Part shown: one piece after another, positions 39,111 through 51,414 of the stretch
How positions within the stretch are numbered: position 1 is the stretch's first letter
How the letters are laid out: every line of letters begins with the position of its first letter
Assembly: GCA_029207755.1 (NCBI GenBank)
Contig: JARCOQ010000007.1
Span: 38,707,656-38,771,655 of the forward strand
Length of the DNA: 64,000 nt
From: Chamaea fasciata
Lineage: Eukaryota; Chordata; Aves; Passeriformes; Sylviidae
Direction: 5' to 3'
Notes under the pieces: generated by a model
The model's input: the letters and a program-made list of their open reading frames with translations, nothing else
Database searches by the model: none
Told to the model about the DNA's origin: nothing
Program-made: the position numbers and the translations under genes

Positions 39111-42100
39111 TATTATAAATATATATATATAGGAATATATGTGCTGTCTATAAATGCTTGAGAAAATAATTTAAAATAAAGCTTTGAAACTTTATTAGTC
39201 AGGTTAATTGGATTTTTTCCCTTCTACTGAATATTGAAACATCTTACAAAAGCTGTCTGTCTCTCACTCAAAGGTGAGGTCCCAAAGAGAACCTGACAGC
39301 ATAGGATGCAGTGTGTTCTTACCTCTTTCAATTTAGATTAGAGTTGAGGGTGCTCATGTTTGCCCTAGAGGAATTAGGAAAAGATAAAAACTAGTTTTAC
39401 ACTCTGTTTTCCTTTGCTTAAGTCCTGTATCTTTCCAGACTTTATGGTAAGAAAACACATAACATTGTTCCTTTAAATGTTTTGAAGCAAAAGCAACAGC
39501 AAAACGATCAGTACTGAGATTTTCTTTAGTTGAGATCAGCTATTTTAAGTTTGATAGGCAGCATTTAGATTTTATATTTAATTGGAAAATTTAAATTTTC
39601 ACCAAATAACTGCTAAAATGCAAAATGGGAAAGTAAAGAAACACCTCCCTTTGCAGGAAGGTGGAAGGGGGACAGAGAATCAGAAAGGATCTCTTCTCAT
39701 TAAAACAAATATGAAAGTGAAGGAACTTCTAGACAAAACAAAATCTTCAGGAAGATTTTTCACAGTATCCAAGTGATCAAAATACCCTTTCAGGGTTAAG
39801 CAGGAACTTTGCTTTGAGTGACACCTTTACCAGAAGGTGACCAAGCTCACCTCTAAAGTGACCATCACCAGAGGAACCTGAGTGTAATTCTTCTTGCTTC
39901 TTCTTTACCCTACCTTTCTAATCAATTTAATCAAAACAAATCAGTTTCTGTGAAAAGTTCTGATTTCCACAGCCTGACATTTTCCAGAGGAACAATATTT
40001 TGTTAAAAGGTTCCCAAGCAGCTATTGTTATTACTAGAGGTGAGCTCATGCAGGATTTTTGCCATATGCACTGTGGATGGATTTCAATATACGTTTAGGA
40101 GTCTTCCAAATTCTTTATAGTAGAGCAGATGCCATTATTTTAGTTAACAATTTAACTTTGTGATGGGCACTGTTTTGCTTTCCTTCTTCTAGTGTAGGAA
40201 GACATGTCTGCCTTGGGAGGATATTTGACTCATTTATTTGTGTTTACCACCCTGTGAACAATGGGTCATTTTGTCACACGGCTGCAAGCTGTGCACAGAG
40301 ACTCTGGTGCTTGGATTTTTGTTGGTCTCATGAAGCTTCCTACTATCAACTCTACTAGAAGTTACTGAGTAGGCTAAAAAAATGTCTGTTTTTCTTCCCT
40401 TCATTTTTTGTAGCTCTTGGATTTTTTTTTTTTTAAATCCAAAGAACCTGATTCTGGTGTTATTTTTATTGGTACAAACCCAGATGCAGACCCAGTCAAA
40501 TCAGTGCCATTTCTTCTGCTGAAAAACTGACATGAATAATAGTCTTAAGACTCTAGTGCCTCTGACTCTTGTCCTGAAAGGCAAGTGGAACATTAGGTGT
40601 GTTTTTTATGATAGTTCTCCAAAGAGACTAGCCGTTAATCTCTCCAAGTAGGTGTGTCAGCTGCAAACATTTCCTTCCAGTCTACCATTTCAATCACACT
40701 TCACAGTACACTGAAAATTGGCAAGGATATTAATTACTGGCCCCTAGAACAAACCACCTACTTTGATTCAAGCATGTTTTCCAATTTTTAAGAATGTTGT
40801 TTCACCTACAGAACAGTATAATTACAGAAAATAGCTTGGTTTGGCTAACGTCTTGTGTTCTGTGAGTTCTGCTTGCAAGGCAGCAAGCTACACCAGGCAA
40901 GAGGCTCACCTGCAGAGGATTTTAACCTCTTGCTGACAGAAGTTAGGGCTTGCCAGCACCCAGTACATTGTTTTCAATATCAGAAGCTCAAAACCACTGT
41001 CACTCAGAGGTTAAACATTAACACTTTCTGCTTTTAAAGCTGAAGGAACGCCCCCCATATAGTAAGAAAGTTTTTTTTCACCAGGGAACTTCCTGTTAAG
41101 ATTTTATGGATGTCTCTCACAGTAGCAATTACAGCAGTGGGTCCTGTACCTGGGCAGTGCAAAACCCTGGGTGCAACATGACCCACCAAGCAGCATGGTT
41201 CAGAGACTGCTTGTGTAGCTGCATTTGTGCAATGCAGTGTTCAATAAAATTTGCCGGGAATCAGCCAAGTATCCAGGACATGATTAATCAACCAGCAGGA
41301 TGAATTGCCCATAGATGACTGGGAGTTGACAGTAAACAGTAAAACACCTGCCTTGAAGACTTACAGTCTTAAGAGACAAACAGGAAACAGAAGCAAGTGG
41401 GAACCTTGTTTTAGGAGAGAGATTTTGAGGCATACAGGCAGAGCTGTTCATGATTATACAGTGAGTTTGGCAGACTTTGAGGCTGAACTATGTGCATTTC
41501 CCTTCATGGGTTTGTAGCTCATATAACAGGTCTTTAATTTACCAAGAAACTTTTCCACAACACTGTCCTGAAGAGTTGGCAGAACCCACAGTTAGCATTT
41601 CTCACACATGTGCCTCTTGGTTAAGGGCCCTACAATTTGTACAATTAATAACTTACACCATGAATTAAAAACATTGGAAAACAGCCCAATGCTCAGGCTC
41701 ATGTGTCAAGGAATTGCTGTGGAAGCCTGATCTTATTTGTTGTTGCAACAATAAATCATCCTCTGATTTAAAAATAATTTATATGGTACCTTGGCCCTAA
41801 AGGCAGTCCTGCAGTGCTATTGAAACTGGACTTTTAAAATTAATGGTGATTAAGCTATAGACCCACATTAAATATGCATGAATACTTATTTCTTCCTGCC
41901 TCCTCTTTAACTGTAAGGCCTGTTGGGGCTGGCTACCTTCCTGACTTACAAGCCACATGCTGCAATTTCCATCATAGTCATGAGTCACACTCCTTTCAGT
42001 GTGAATCAAGGATGGGAGGGGGAGTATCTGGTGGGGTTCACTGATGGGAAATGACAGTGATTGCTTGGGGATTCCCTCACCCCTCTATTAACCAGATCCT

Positions 42101-42540
42101 GGGTGAGAATGCACCCAGATTTCAGCATGTGCTGTCGGTGCCAGTCTCTGCAGTCCCTGCTGGCTCGTTGCCTGCCACTGCTCAGGGTCCTGGTTATCCA
42201 GCAGCTCTTCTGCTGCTAACATCAGCCAGGGGCTGCCACCATGGGAACTGCCCATAACAGCCAGGGAGTCATGTGCAGACCGGAGTCATGTGTCAGTAGT
42301 TCATGGCCAAGAGCCTTGCTTCACTTTCTGTATGTTGGGCAACAGTTTTGCAGTATAGCAACACATATATATGATGTGAAATATGTTTGCTGGTAACCAC
42401 TTGACTGAACTGAAGAGTTCCAACCTTAGGTATTCAAAAAACTTACTATATACATGGGAGAAGCCATTCAAAACATAATTGTGCTAGGGAAAAAAAGCTA
42501 GAAACAATTTCAATGCTCAAAAAAGAGAGACTATTTCAAA
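39111..42540 (+). other. Intronic stretch without a recognised feature
   Basis: I see no exon, RNA gene or identifiable transposon here. A somewhat GC-richer part at 42000-42300 has two GGAGTCATGTG copies (42265 and 42282) but no coding or LTR signature that I can name. Confidence 0.55.
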
Positions 42541-42551
42541 AGAATTAAATA

Positions 42552-43137
42552 GGCTGGGATAGTTCTTGGCTTTTTCCTGATAGCTGATACAATGATCTGT
42601 TTTAGATTCAGTATGCAAATAATGTTGATGACTGATGTTTTAGATGTTGCTAAGTGGTGCTTGCCCCAAGTCAAGGACTTTCAGTGTTTCCTGCACTGCC
42701 AGTGAGATGGTACACAAAAAGCTGTGAGGGAGCATGGTCAGGACAACTGACCAAAGTAGCCAAAGGGATATTCTGTGTGATAGAACATCACACCCAGTAC
42801 ATAACATGGGGGAGTTACCAGGAAAGAGTGTGGTCACAACTCAGGGACAGGCTTGGCATTAGTCAGCAGGTGGTGAACAGTTGTATTGTGCATCACTGGT
42901 CGGTCTTGGGATTTATCTCCCTCTGTCGCTCTCCTTTTTATTACAATTACTCATATTAGTATCACTATTATTAATATCATTTACTTTGTTTCAGTTTTTT
43001 AATTGTTCTTATCTCAATCAACAAGTTTGATTTTCTTTTCTTTACTGGTTCTCCTCACCATGCCATCAGTGGGAGGAAGGGGAAGTGACCAAGCAGCTGC
43101 ATGGTACTTAGTTCCTGGCTGGGGTTAAAGCACAACA
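42552..43137 (+). mobile_element. Solo LTR of an ERVL-like endogenous retrovirus, sense
   Basis: About 586 bp match, by recall, an avian LTR family widespread in Neoaves. It opens GGCTGGGATAG, then has GATGTTGCTAAGTGGTGCTT, AAGTCAAGGACTTTCAG, GCCAAAGGGATATTCTGTG, TTGTATTGTGCATCACTGG and a closing CTGGCTGGGGTTAAAGCACA. No internal retroviral sequence or second LTR is present, so it is a solo LTR. The first few bases look lost and no target duplication was found. The place where a TATA box is expected reads TACATAAC, so its promoter is probably weak. It ends 125 bp before the MIPOL1 exon. Confidence 0.88.
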
Positions 43138-43262
43138 CTAGGTTACATTACATTGCACTATGTGTGCAATTATAATGGTTGAAATAATTGCACAGATTGA
43201 TGTTTTCAAAAAGGTATGGATATTCTGAGTAAATTGGTTATCGGTTGTTTATCATTTCACAG

Positions 43263-43357
43263 GCAGAATTGAAAGCTTTGCAACAAGGAAAAGAAGCTGC
43301 TCTTCAACAGTGCAAAAAACTAGAAGAAGAAATCCAAACATTACGTGTTTATTACAG
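43263..43357 (+). CDS. MIPOL1: Internal coding exon of MIPOL1 (coiled-coil segment)
   Basis: A 95-nt exon lies between a TTTCACAG acceptor (AG at 43261-43262) and an AG|GTAAAA donor (GT at 43358-43359). In the frame starting at its first base it gives 31 whole codons plus two bases (phase 0 in, phase 2 out). The peptide starts AELKALQQGK and ends LEEEIQTLRVYY. Positions 3/6, 10/13, 17/20 and 24/27 follow an a/d heptad (L/L, K/A, C/L, I/L), so it is coiled coil. From memory, mammalian MIPOL1 has a closely similar segment with an identical KKLEEEIQTLRVYY stretch in its C-terminal coiled-coil region. MIPOL1 is a coiled-coil protein of roughly 440 residues without catalytic motifs; its molecular role is poorly defined. 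No other MIPOL1 exon was recognised in the window. Reading on into the intron gives one Arg codon and then TAA. Another coiled-coil gene is possible but less likely. Confidence 0.85.
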
Positions 43358-45000
43358 GTAAAATGATTGATTCTAATATGAATGAGTGACTCATAGGGGA
43401 AATTTTCTGTACGATGTCTGACTGAGGAAATGGCCTTATCAAATAGGTATTTGTTGGAAAAATGTGAATACATCAATGAATCAGAGCCTGCATTTCTGCT
43501 TTACTGCTCACCAGCCATCTCTTTGAAATAGGAGTCCCTTTCTTATGGCCTGAATTTTGTATTAGTTTCTTCTAAGGGAAGTGAAAAGTTGGTTGATGGT
43601 TGATTTTCACACTAAAAAGCTGTGCTATGGCAATGTGATCACTTAAAAACACATGAACAAAAGAACCAGATTACATAAATGCTTGTTTGTTCCCTGATTG
43701 TTTGCACGTACCTTAGTCAATATAGATTTTAAAATAATAAAATCTGTAATTCTAAAAGACTGTTTTCTCCTTCAACCCTAATATATGTGCCTTTTAATTC
43801 TTTATGTTCTGTAGTAGTACGTAGAATGAGAGAAATATCCATTCTCATTTATTTAGGTGGGCTGCACTGAACATTTGCATAGATCAGTGGGTTTTAGTCC
43901 CTAAAGAAAACCTCTGTGTGGTCCACTGAAGGAGTTAGGTTGTTTTATGGAATGATGTTGGGTTACAGCTCTCATTTCATCCTGACCTCCTGCGTGAGAG
44001 GGGATACAGAGCTGCCAGCAGGTTAAAGGCAGGAGAATTGGCATCAACACAGCTGAAAATTGTGAATCTGAAGGCTGGCTGTGATGAGGGATGTGGGCTA
44101 CAGAGGTAAATAATAAATATAATGTGAATACTATACTCATTGGAAATAAGGAGGACTAGTTATTTATGTCTAAAAAGCATTTGCAGTAGCAGAAGTGTGT
44201 ACGTTTTCAGTGTTTCAGTATTCAAAAATGAAAAATACTCGGGTTCTAGAGGTTTTTCAAGTTTCCCCTTCTCATTAAGTTTATTAAAACCTTGGAGGGA
44301 AGTTTCAAAAACAACTTCTGTTTGTAAATCTCATACGTATTTATTTAAAGCCTGTTAATAGTGAATAGAAACCCCAGGCAATTTGTGATTATTGCATTTA
44401 ATGAATTTGGTCAGCATTTAGTGTGTGCACAAATTATGGTAATATTTACCAAGCTAGAAAGAATTTACTATGGTGCCCCTATTACTCACTTAAATATTTT
44501 TTGTTTTGTTTTTGGTTTTTTTTAATAATTTAAATACTGAAATGCAATTTTTTATTGATATTTCAGAAATTAAGAATTTGCCTGTGTTGGTCTATACACA
44601 TTGGAGGAGACTTCACTGATTTTTAAGTTATAGGTTTGCCATAGCCTATCAAGTTTGCACTGGAGTACAATGTTTAACAAGAATAGTAGGAAGCAACTAC
44701 TTGTGTAAATGCTTTAAATCCCAGAAATGGTAACAATTATGACTTGTAGGAATCAGCATTAGAATATACCATGTTATTAACTTACGGCTCTTAATTTGAG
44801 CAGTCAAAATTTCACTGTAAGTTGGCTGATGGCATTTGCAAAATCTATCCAAAAAATGTGGAAATGGTCACCTGATAATCCCCTGGGGCAAGAACTATTT
44901 TATCACTATTGATATATACAAGATCTAACATCTAAAGTAGAAGATTTTATCTCCTACCTACCTCACTGTTCTAGAAGCTATGTGTTCCAAAGTGGACCCA

Positions 45001-45172
45001 CAGAGTGACTGATTGAAGTTGGCAGGGACCTCTGGAGGTCGGTCATCTTGTCCAACCTCTGCTCAAGTAGGGCCACTGAGACCTGATTGCCAATGAACAC
45101 ATTCAGAGGGTTTTGAATGTCTTTAAGTATGGAGATTCCACAACCACTCTATATGAAAACACTGCCTTAAGC
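45001..45172 (-). mobile_element. CR1 LINE 3' end, minus strand
   Basis: The sequence opens GTTGGCAGGGACCTCTGGAGG-like (one base off the usual CR1 wording), then TCCAACCTCTGCTCAAG, GGGCCACTGAGACCTG and GGAGATTCCACAACCACTCT. This is the reverse complement of a CR1 3' end of another subfamily than the copy at 34584. It is truncated and antisense to MIPOL1. Confidence 0.92.
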
Positions 45173-45194
45173 ATCTAAAGACATGACTTGAAAA

Positions 45195-45280
45195 GCCAGA
45201 GGCCTCCTGGAGCTGAACCTGCAAGGGTTGTAAAAGGAAACAAGGACTCCAATAGCTGCATAGGCAGCAACATTTGATGT
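45195..45280 (+). mobile_element. Short CR1 ORF2 fragment
   Basis: CTGGAGCTGAACCTGCAAGG, GTAAAAGGAAACAAGG and TAGGCAGCAACA follow the order of a CR1 ORF2 interior (the ELNLARDVKGNKK-like region). It lies just after the minus-strand CR1 end but in the opposite orientation, so it is a separate piece or a rearranged one. The identification is tentative because it is short and decayed. Confidence 0.5.
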
Positions 45281-46066
45281 CTCAGGCCTATCTTTTGACT
45301 TGATTAGAAGTTAATTGCACCATTGCGAGGATTCTTATGAACTTCTTAACATTTTGGTTGCAGTTTCCATTAAGTTACATGAACATCTGCAGCCCTTGTC
45401 ATCCAACAATGTGACAGTACTTTAAACACATGCCAAATGAGACAGAAAAAGAGTATATGTCACATGTGCATAAAGCTTTGGGGACTGTACCAGGGCAAGG
45501 GTGGGATTGCCACAGTAATTATGAATGACAAGGTAGACAGTGCATTTCCCAAGCCATCCCAAAGGAATGAAAATTTGCACTCTGTTTTGTATGTGGAAGG
45601 GATGCATGTATAGATGTCTGCTGGGTGTTTTTATTTCCTCATAATGTTTGCCATGCTATGGTAGTCTAGAGTCAGCACTGAGAGTGTTTTTAGACAGTCT
45701 GTTTTGAACTGAGGTGGAAGTTTGCTGCTTAGATCCAAGTGACTTAGCTGTATGATTTTCTGTTCAAGACTGCATTCCCTGGAGTTACTTCCCCAGTGTG
45801 CAAAATAGAGGCTTCCACATATGCTCCAATCTTCATCTGAACTGTAAAGCTGCAATGTGACAATGCTAGATGCACATTCCCTTCACCTACTGTTCTCTCA
45901 TGTCTTCACCAGATTCTTACACTTTCTGTCCTAAGCCCCAGCATGACAGGGGCTTAAGAATTTTGGCTTGTTTGGTGACTTCTCCTTTTATTCCTAGGTC
46001 TTCTCTGGCCTTACAAAAAGCATTCCTCCTACTTTATTATTTTTCTCCTTTTTTTAACTGAGGTTT

Positions 46067-46525
46067 CTATGAGTCGTGGTTTAGGAATGGTACTCCCCAA
46101 CTCAGTGCTCTTGTTGAGTCTCTCTCCAGTCCACATGCCACTTGCTCATTCCCCCTTTCTCCCTCCTGCTTCCCCTGCAACAGGATGGAAAAGAGAACTG
46201 GAGGCGCAAAAGGTAAAGATCAGGAGTTGAGATAAGAATAATTTACTGAAAACAGCAATGAGACAAGAAAATTAACAGTAACAGCTACAATATTAATAAC
46301 CAAGGTGTACAAAAGAGAGTGATTCACATGTGCAATCCTCAATCCAACCTAACCACAGCCACACTATCCCAATGGGAAGGAACCCCTTCTCCCCAGGAGA
46401 GACTCACTTCCCCCGCCACTGGAAAATCTTATGAGGTGTTATAGAATATCTTCTGGGTCATAGCCGTGCCCCCTCCTGGCTGGCGCAAAAACTAACCCTG
46501 TCCTGGCCAGAACCAGGACACTATG
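46067..46525 (-). mobile_element. Solo LTR, ERVL-like, minus strand, with 5-bp target duplication
   Basis: The LTR itself spans 46072-46520 (449 bp). On the minus strand it starts TGTCCTGGTTCTGGCCAGG and ends CCACGACT, close to TG...CA with the last base changed. CTATG flanks it at 46067-46071 and 46521-46525, a 5-bp target-site duplication as expected for ERVL elements. No gag, pol or env sequence is present. The family resembles, but is not the same as, the LTR at 42552. It is antisense to MIPOL1. Confidence 0.9.
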
Positions 46526-46555
46526 TCCTCCTTTAACTTAGAAGAAGCAAATTTA

Positions 46556-46615
46556 AGAAAACAAAAACAAATAAACAAACAAAACAGAACAAAACAGAAA
46601 ACCCAACAACAAAGG
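46556..46615. repeat. A-rich (AAAAC/AAAC)n simple repeat
   Basis: The run is an imperfect repeat of AAAC, AAAAC and AACAG units starting 30 bp after the minus-strand LTR. It is low-complexity sequence with no recognised function. Confidence 0.8.
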
Positions 46616-46999
46616 AAACCAAAAATGCTAGAGGCTCACATTAAAGCATACAAGGGATACCTACATCACTTCTACTTGTGCCTTAAACATACAATAACAA
46701 TTTAAGGATTTGGACACAAAAATTATGACTCTGTGTGTATATTAACTATTTTGCATGCATACTTGTGTAAACAATGACATTAAAATGTGCATTTTTATAC
46801 CAATCTGACTTTCACTAACAGTATAATCCAGGAAAAGCAAAATATCATTTTATCATACAAAATCAGGGGAGAGCTACTTAAGGCCAGAATATCTGTGTGT
46901 GTGAAATAAGTACACACAGGCGTGCCTAAAGGGGGGAAACAAGTGGAGACGTTCAGGGAGGAAAAAAAATCCCTTTTTATTTTCTCCAGGGGAAAGATT

Positions 47000-47530
47000 C
47001 TTGGTATCTACAATATTGCGTTCAGTTTTGGGTCCCCAGTAAAAGTAAGACATCTATAAATTGGAGCAAGTTTGACAGAGGGCAACTGGTATGGTCAGGA
47101 AGCCATGGCATTTGCAATGTAAAGAGAGACCAAGGGTACTGCTCTTGTACAGCCTGGGAAAGAAAAAATATTCCTTTCTTTGTTGACTCCAGGGAGACCT
47201 AATGGCAGCCTGACAGAGTCTATGCAGAGGTTGTCAAGAAGGGCGGCCTCTTCACAGTGCTCCATGACAACAGGGTGAGAAACAACTGACTTGATTTAAA
47301 ACAGAGAGTTTCAGACAGGTTACAAGGGAAAACTTTTTCACCACAGGGACGGACCATCGTTGGAACAGGTTGCCAGAGAGGTTTTGCTGTCTCCATCCTT
47401 GGAGATTTCCAGTGTCTAACATGATAAAGTCATGAGCAACATGGTGTGATGACATATTGATATCACTTTGAGAAGAAGGTGGGTTGGACTGGAGACTGCC
47501 AGTGGTCACTTCCAATCTCATTATTCTACA
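47000..47530 (+). mobile_element. CR1 LINE 3' half (about 530 bp)
   Basis: It begins in the end of ORF2 (GCGTTCAGTTTTGGGTCCCC), continues with TTGGAGCAAGTTTGACAGAG and GTTACAAGGGAAAACTTTTT, then has GGAACAGGTTGCCAGAGAGG and finishes TCACTTCCAATCTCATTATT followed by CTACA. This is the normal order of a CR1 tail. The reading frame is broken. A long minus-strand open frame over this element is a chance antisense frame. Confidence 0.93.
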
Positions 47531-50500
47531 GTTCCCTATTCTGGTAGCTTCTACTGTTAGAAAACATTCAATTATTTTCCTCCAACTGTGAAAGAAGTCT
47601 GTGTTGTAAACGACACTTCTTTTCAGGTGAAATGAAAGGCCAGTCATAACTGGATTTCCATGAAACTGGAGCTTCATGGAAAGCCGGAATGACCTAAACC
47701 AAAATGAAAATGAGCTGTTGCAGATATAATGAGGAAACATTTGTTTCCCTCTGAATTTTGACTTTCTTAAAAGAAAGCATATCCCAGAACAATTTCAGTC
47801 TTCTTTAGAAGGGACAGAGAAGTGAAATGGAATTAAAAAGGAGGAAGAATCTAATTCAGATAGATAAGGAACAAGAAGCCGTCTACAAATAGTTTGCCAA
47901 GTTCTGTGCTTCTGTTTGTTCTTCTTGTGTTGTCTCTGTGTCAAGTTTCAAAAAGAAAATTGGGTTTTCTGGATGCTAACTCAAAAATACATACCAGAAA
48001 TTAAAATTTGCATAACACTTAGGAATAGAGTTTCTAGCTCACTAATACAAGCTTACTAATCTAGTTTACTTACTATACTAATCTTTAAGCTTGAGGCTAA
48101 TGCAAATCGTAAGATCCTCAGTGACCAAAGAAGGCTATATCCAAATAACCAGTTTTGAAGTACATGGGAGTGTTAATCCCACTACCTCTTTCTCACATAC
48201 TTCTGTTGTTTGAACATCATCACAAGTTTTTTATTTGCATATTTTTCAGTTATGTGATCTGTCCAATTTTATAATTAGGTTCCTTCTTCCCCTAGATTTA
48301 TATGCTGAGTGTGACACCATATGGTATGGGATATGCCTTTGGTCAGTTGGAGTCAGCTGTTCCAGCTGTGTCTCTATCCGACTTCTTGGGCACCCCCTGC
48401 CTGCTCACTGCTGGAGTGGTGTGAAAAGCAAAAAAGGGCTTGTCTCTGTGTGAGCACTACTCAGGAATAACTGAAATATCCATGTGTTAGCATGTGGAAA
48501 CATCCACTTTTTTTCAACACAAATCCAAAATGTAGCCCCATACCAGCTACTATGAAGAAAATCAACTTTATCCCAATCAAAAGCAGTATAATGTTGCAAA
48601 GTAATTGGAATCTGTAAGTTATGGTGAGCGTGGGAGAAAAATATAACTTATTTTACAGTTATGTGGTGGTTCTCAAGAATTAAATAGAAGAATGACTTCA
48701 GTAAGGCTCCTTGTACTAATAAGTGCAATTACCTGAAATAAGTTTTTTTAGATTCAAACTTTCAGTTAATATGGGTAACTTCTCTGCATGCAATGTCAGC
48801 AATTTTCTTGCTTCCTAATCAGTTGTAGCACTTTATAAATTAAAAACTATTGAAGAGATTAAACAGAATTTAAATCTACATGTTTCAATGCTTACAAGTC
48901 TTCAATTGGAATACTTGTAATTCGTGTTTAAGTGGCACAAGCAAATGGTCTAAATAGCAGTTGATTTTATGGAGGTCCATTTATTTTTCCCACAAAGGCT
49001 CTTTTAAAGTGACATGGAAGTTCATTTTTTTAAAGACTCAGATCGATAGCTGTGAAAGTGGAAAATCAAGAAGGTTTTTTACTATTTCCCCAAATGAAGA
49101 ACTTATAGGCACAGGGTCAAACTCAATTTTCATTTTAATTGCAGAACTGAATCACTCTGTAACAGGAGAAATAGATAAAGGATGATATTTTGTAAGCTGT
49201 TACTTCTAGTCATGGATAAAAAGACTTTTCTATTCAAGCTTTGGATACAGTTGTATGTGCTTAATTTATTTCCATTCTATAGTTTCATGACTGATGTTAT
49301 GGAATATAGTACTCAGATGGTGCCATTTCAACCATGCTCCATGGACTCTGTGTATAGATACAGAATGGTGTAATTCTTGCTGTTAGAATGTTGCTCTCAT
49401 TCCAGTTTTAAGGACTATTAAAAATTATAAATTATTTCTACCTAACAAGTCAATATTCATCTTCACAGCCACTGCAGTAGCAAGTCAGAATACAATAAAT
49501 GGCCTAAATAATCAGATTCCTGTACTCTGACTGACCCCTGGTCAAATATTTCAGCCTGTTTGTTGTGCTATCTCTCAGTCTTCTTCAGAGTTCTCTCAGT
49601 CTGTATTTCCCTCAGGGATACACAATATATAGCAGAAGATTGGGCTGCTCTAGCACCCAGTTTCCCAACTCAAATGAACTGGAAGCCATTTACAGTGGGA
49701 TTAGTGAAGCTGCAACCACTAATGCAGAGTGGTGATTTCAGTCCTTCCTCTAAAGCGATAGCAGGCTACCTTGAGCACCTGTCCCAGCAGTTTACCTCAG
49801 AGAACTGGTCTTTTCATGCCTGTTGTTTTTTGTGTTTTTTTTATCTCACTTTTTCAGTTATGGCCGTTGACTCATTTTCCTGCTCTTTTCATCCTGTCTG
49901 CTTGCTTCTGTTTTGGCAGTTGCTGTCATTGTTTCAGTACTAGTTGCTTTAGACATAATATGGTGTAATTACAGTCATTAAGAAGAGTGACCATTACCAA
50001 GTAATGGTATCACTGTAAACCACACTGTTCTTTTTGCAGAACTGTTTTTGGGAGATCATGGAGAAGACAGCAGTTGTATTTTAAGTATTCTTTGTCCTTG
50101 CAGCAGTGACTTCTATTTTATCAAAGAGTTTCAGACACCTGACATTAAAAATAAACCTTGAGCTAATTAAATTTCCCACTTACAAGCACAGAAGAGGTTC
50201 CTTTTTATACCAAAGAGACGAGGGGCTTTGATATGCAGTGGAAGACCATGTAATGCATGCTTTGAAGGAAGCTAACCTGCTCTAGTCTGATGCAGCCAAA
50301 CATACAAGCAATTACTCTGTAAGGGAACACTAAGGTTTTTGTTTGTCTTCTGCTATAACAAAGAAAAATGCAGGGACCATCTTTCTGCTTGTTTATTGAA
50401 CTGTTAAAACTAATAGAAAACTGAGGTGGAGAAACACTGCTGTCTTTAAATCAGATTGGTTAAAACTACGTCTTCTCTCAGCAACCCATGGAGGTTTCAG

Positions 50501-51354
50501 TGAATTTTTAGTCAATCTGTGGGGGTGAGGAGAGCCAACACCCTGATAATTTGGACCTGGTATTTGGAATCTGTGTGTTCAGTCTTCTCCTCCTCTGCTT
50601 TGTGCCACTTTCCAGTGAGGTGTTGCCCCAAAAGAATTGGGATTTTAGGTGGGTCTTTCTCACTCTGTAGTCTCGTAAGCATTTTCCCACTAGTAAGCCC
50701 CTATGTCTCCCTATGACTTCTTTGTCACTTTAATGCTTGTGCAATCACAGCTCTTGTTAGTGTTACAGGAGATAAAAGTCCAAGGTTTGGGGGCTGTTTC
50801 TGATCTGGATCAGACAGCCAAAGGGGGGAAGGCTGCTCTGCATTGGAAAGCAGCTGCACGAAGTTTTACTGGTGCTACTGAGATGGCTGTATTTCTCAGT
50901 GGCTTGGTGCAGGTGAGCAGTAGAAGCAGAGCCCTCCCTTGTTATCCTTGTGTAGTTCACACTTTATTGAATTTATTATCCTCCTGTCCCTACCCTGTTT
51001 CCAGACTTGGAATTGGTTGTTGTCTCACTTTCTGCATTTGTTCAACTTTCTAACAATAATATAGTCAGAGAGACTGACTTTAGAAATAAATCTGTGGATA
51101 GAAAAATTTCTTGGGAGCATGGCAGACCAGACTCACATCTGTTCTCCAATTAGTATTTGACCATTTGCAAAGAAAAGGGATGGAGAGAAACCTCAAGTAA
51201 CTGTGTTTACAGTGGCAGTTTGGCAGGCAATGGAAAGGCAAAGCAGTATCTGAACCTTTTGTGGGCTGAGGGGTGTCCTTTTTTCGCCCTCCAATGAAAT
51301 ATTTTAGCCATCAGTGTGCTCTTTAAGCTTTTTGAGTCTCTCATTCATTTAGAA

Positions 51355-51357
51355 ACA

Positions 51358-51392
<35 letters not shown>

Positions 51393-51414
51393 AAAAACCA
51401 AAAAAAAAAAAAAA
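51355..51414. repeat. (AC)n microsatellite joined to poly(A)
   Basis: Eight AC units (51355-51370) run into A27, CC and A15. This is the third (CA)n plus A-tract compound repeat in the window in the same orientation. Confidence 0.95.

Larger units (their letters stand above)
1..43262 (+). other. MIPOL1: Large intron upstream of the MIPOL1 exon (partial)
   Basis: This 43-kb stretch has no other exon that I can support. It is AT-rich, stop codons are frequent in every frame, and no run of conserved coding sequence with splice sites was seen. It is taken as intron because the only exon in the window lies at its right end on the plus strand. It carries CR1 fragments, a solo LTR, short tandem duplications, foldbacks and candidate regulatory blocks, listed separately. 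The intron begins beyond the left edge. Confidence 0.75.

Noticed and set aside
47252..47740. 162-residue open frame on the minus strand
   Set aside because: It is antisense to a CR1 3' end on the plus strand and runs past its end. It has no familiar protein motif, so it is a chance frame.
49560..49943. 127-residue open frame with hydrophobic C-terminal part
   Set aside because: The hydrophobic run comes from T-rich sequence. No signal peptide logic or recognised family was seen.
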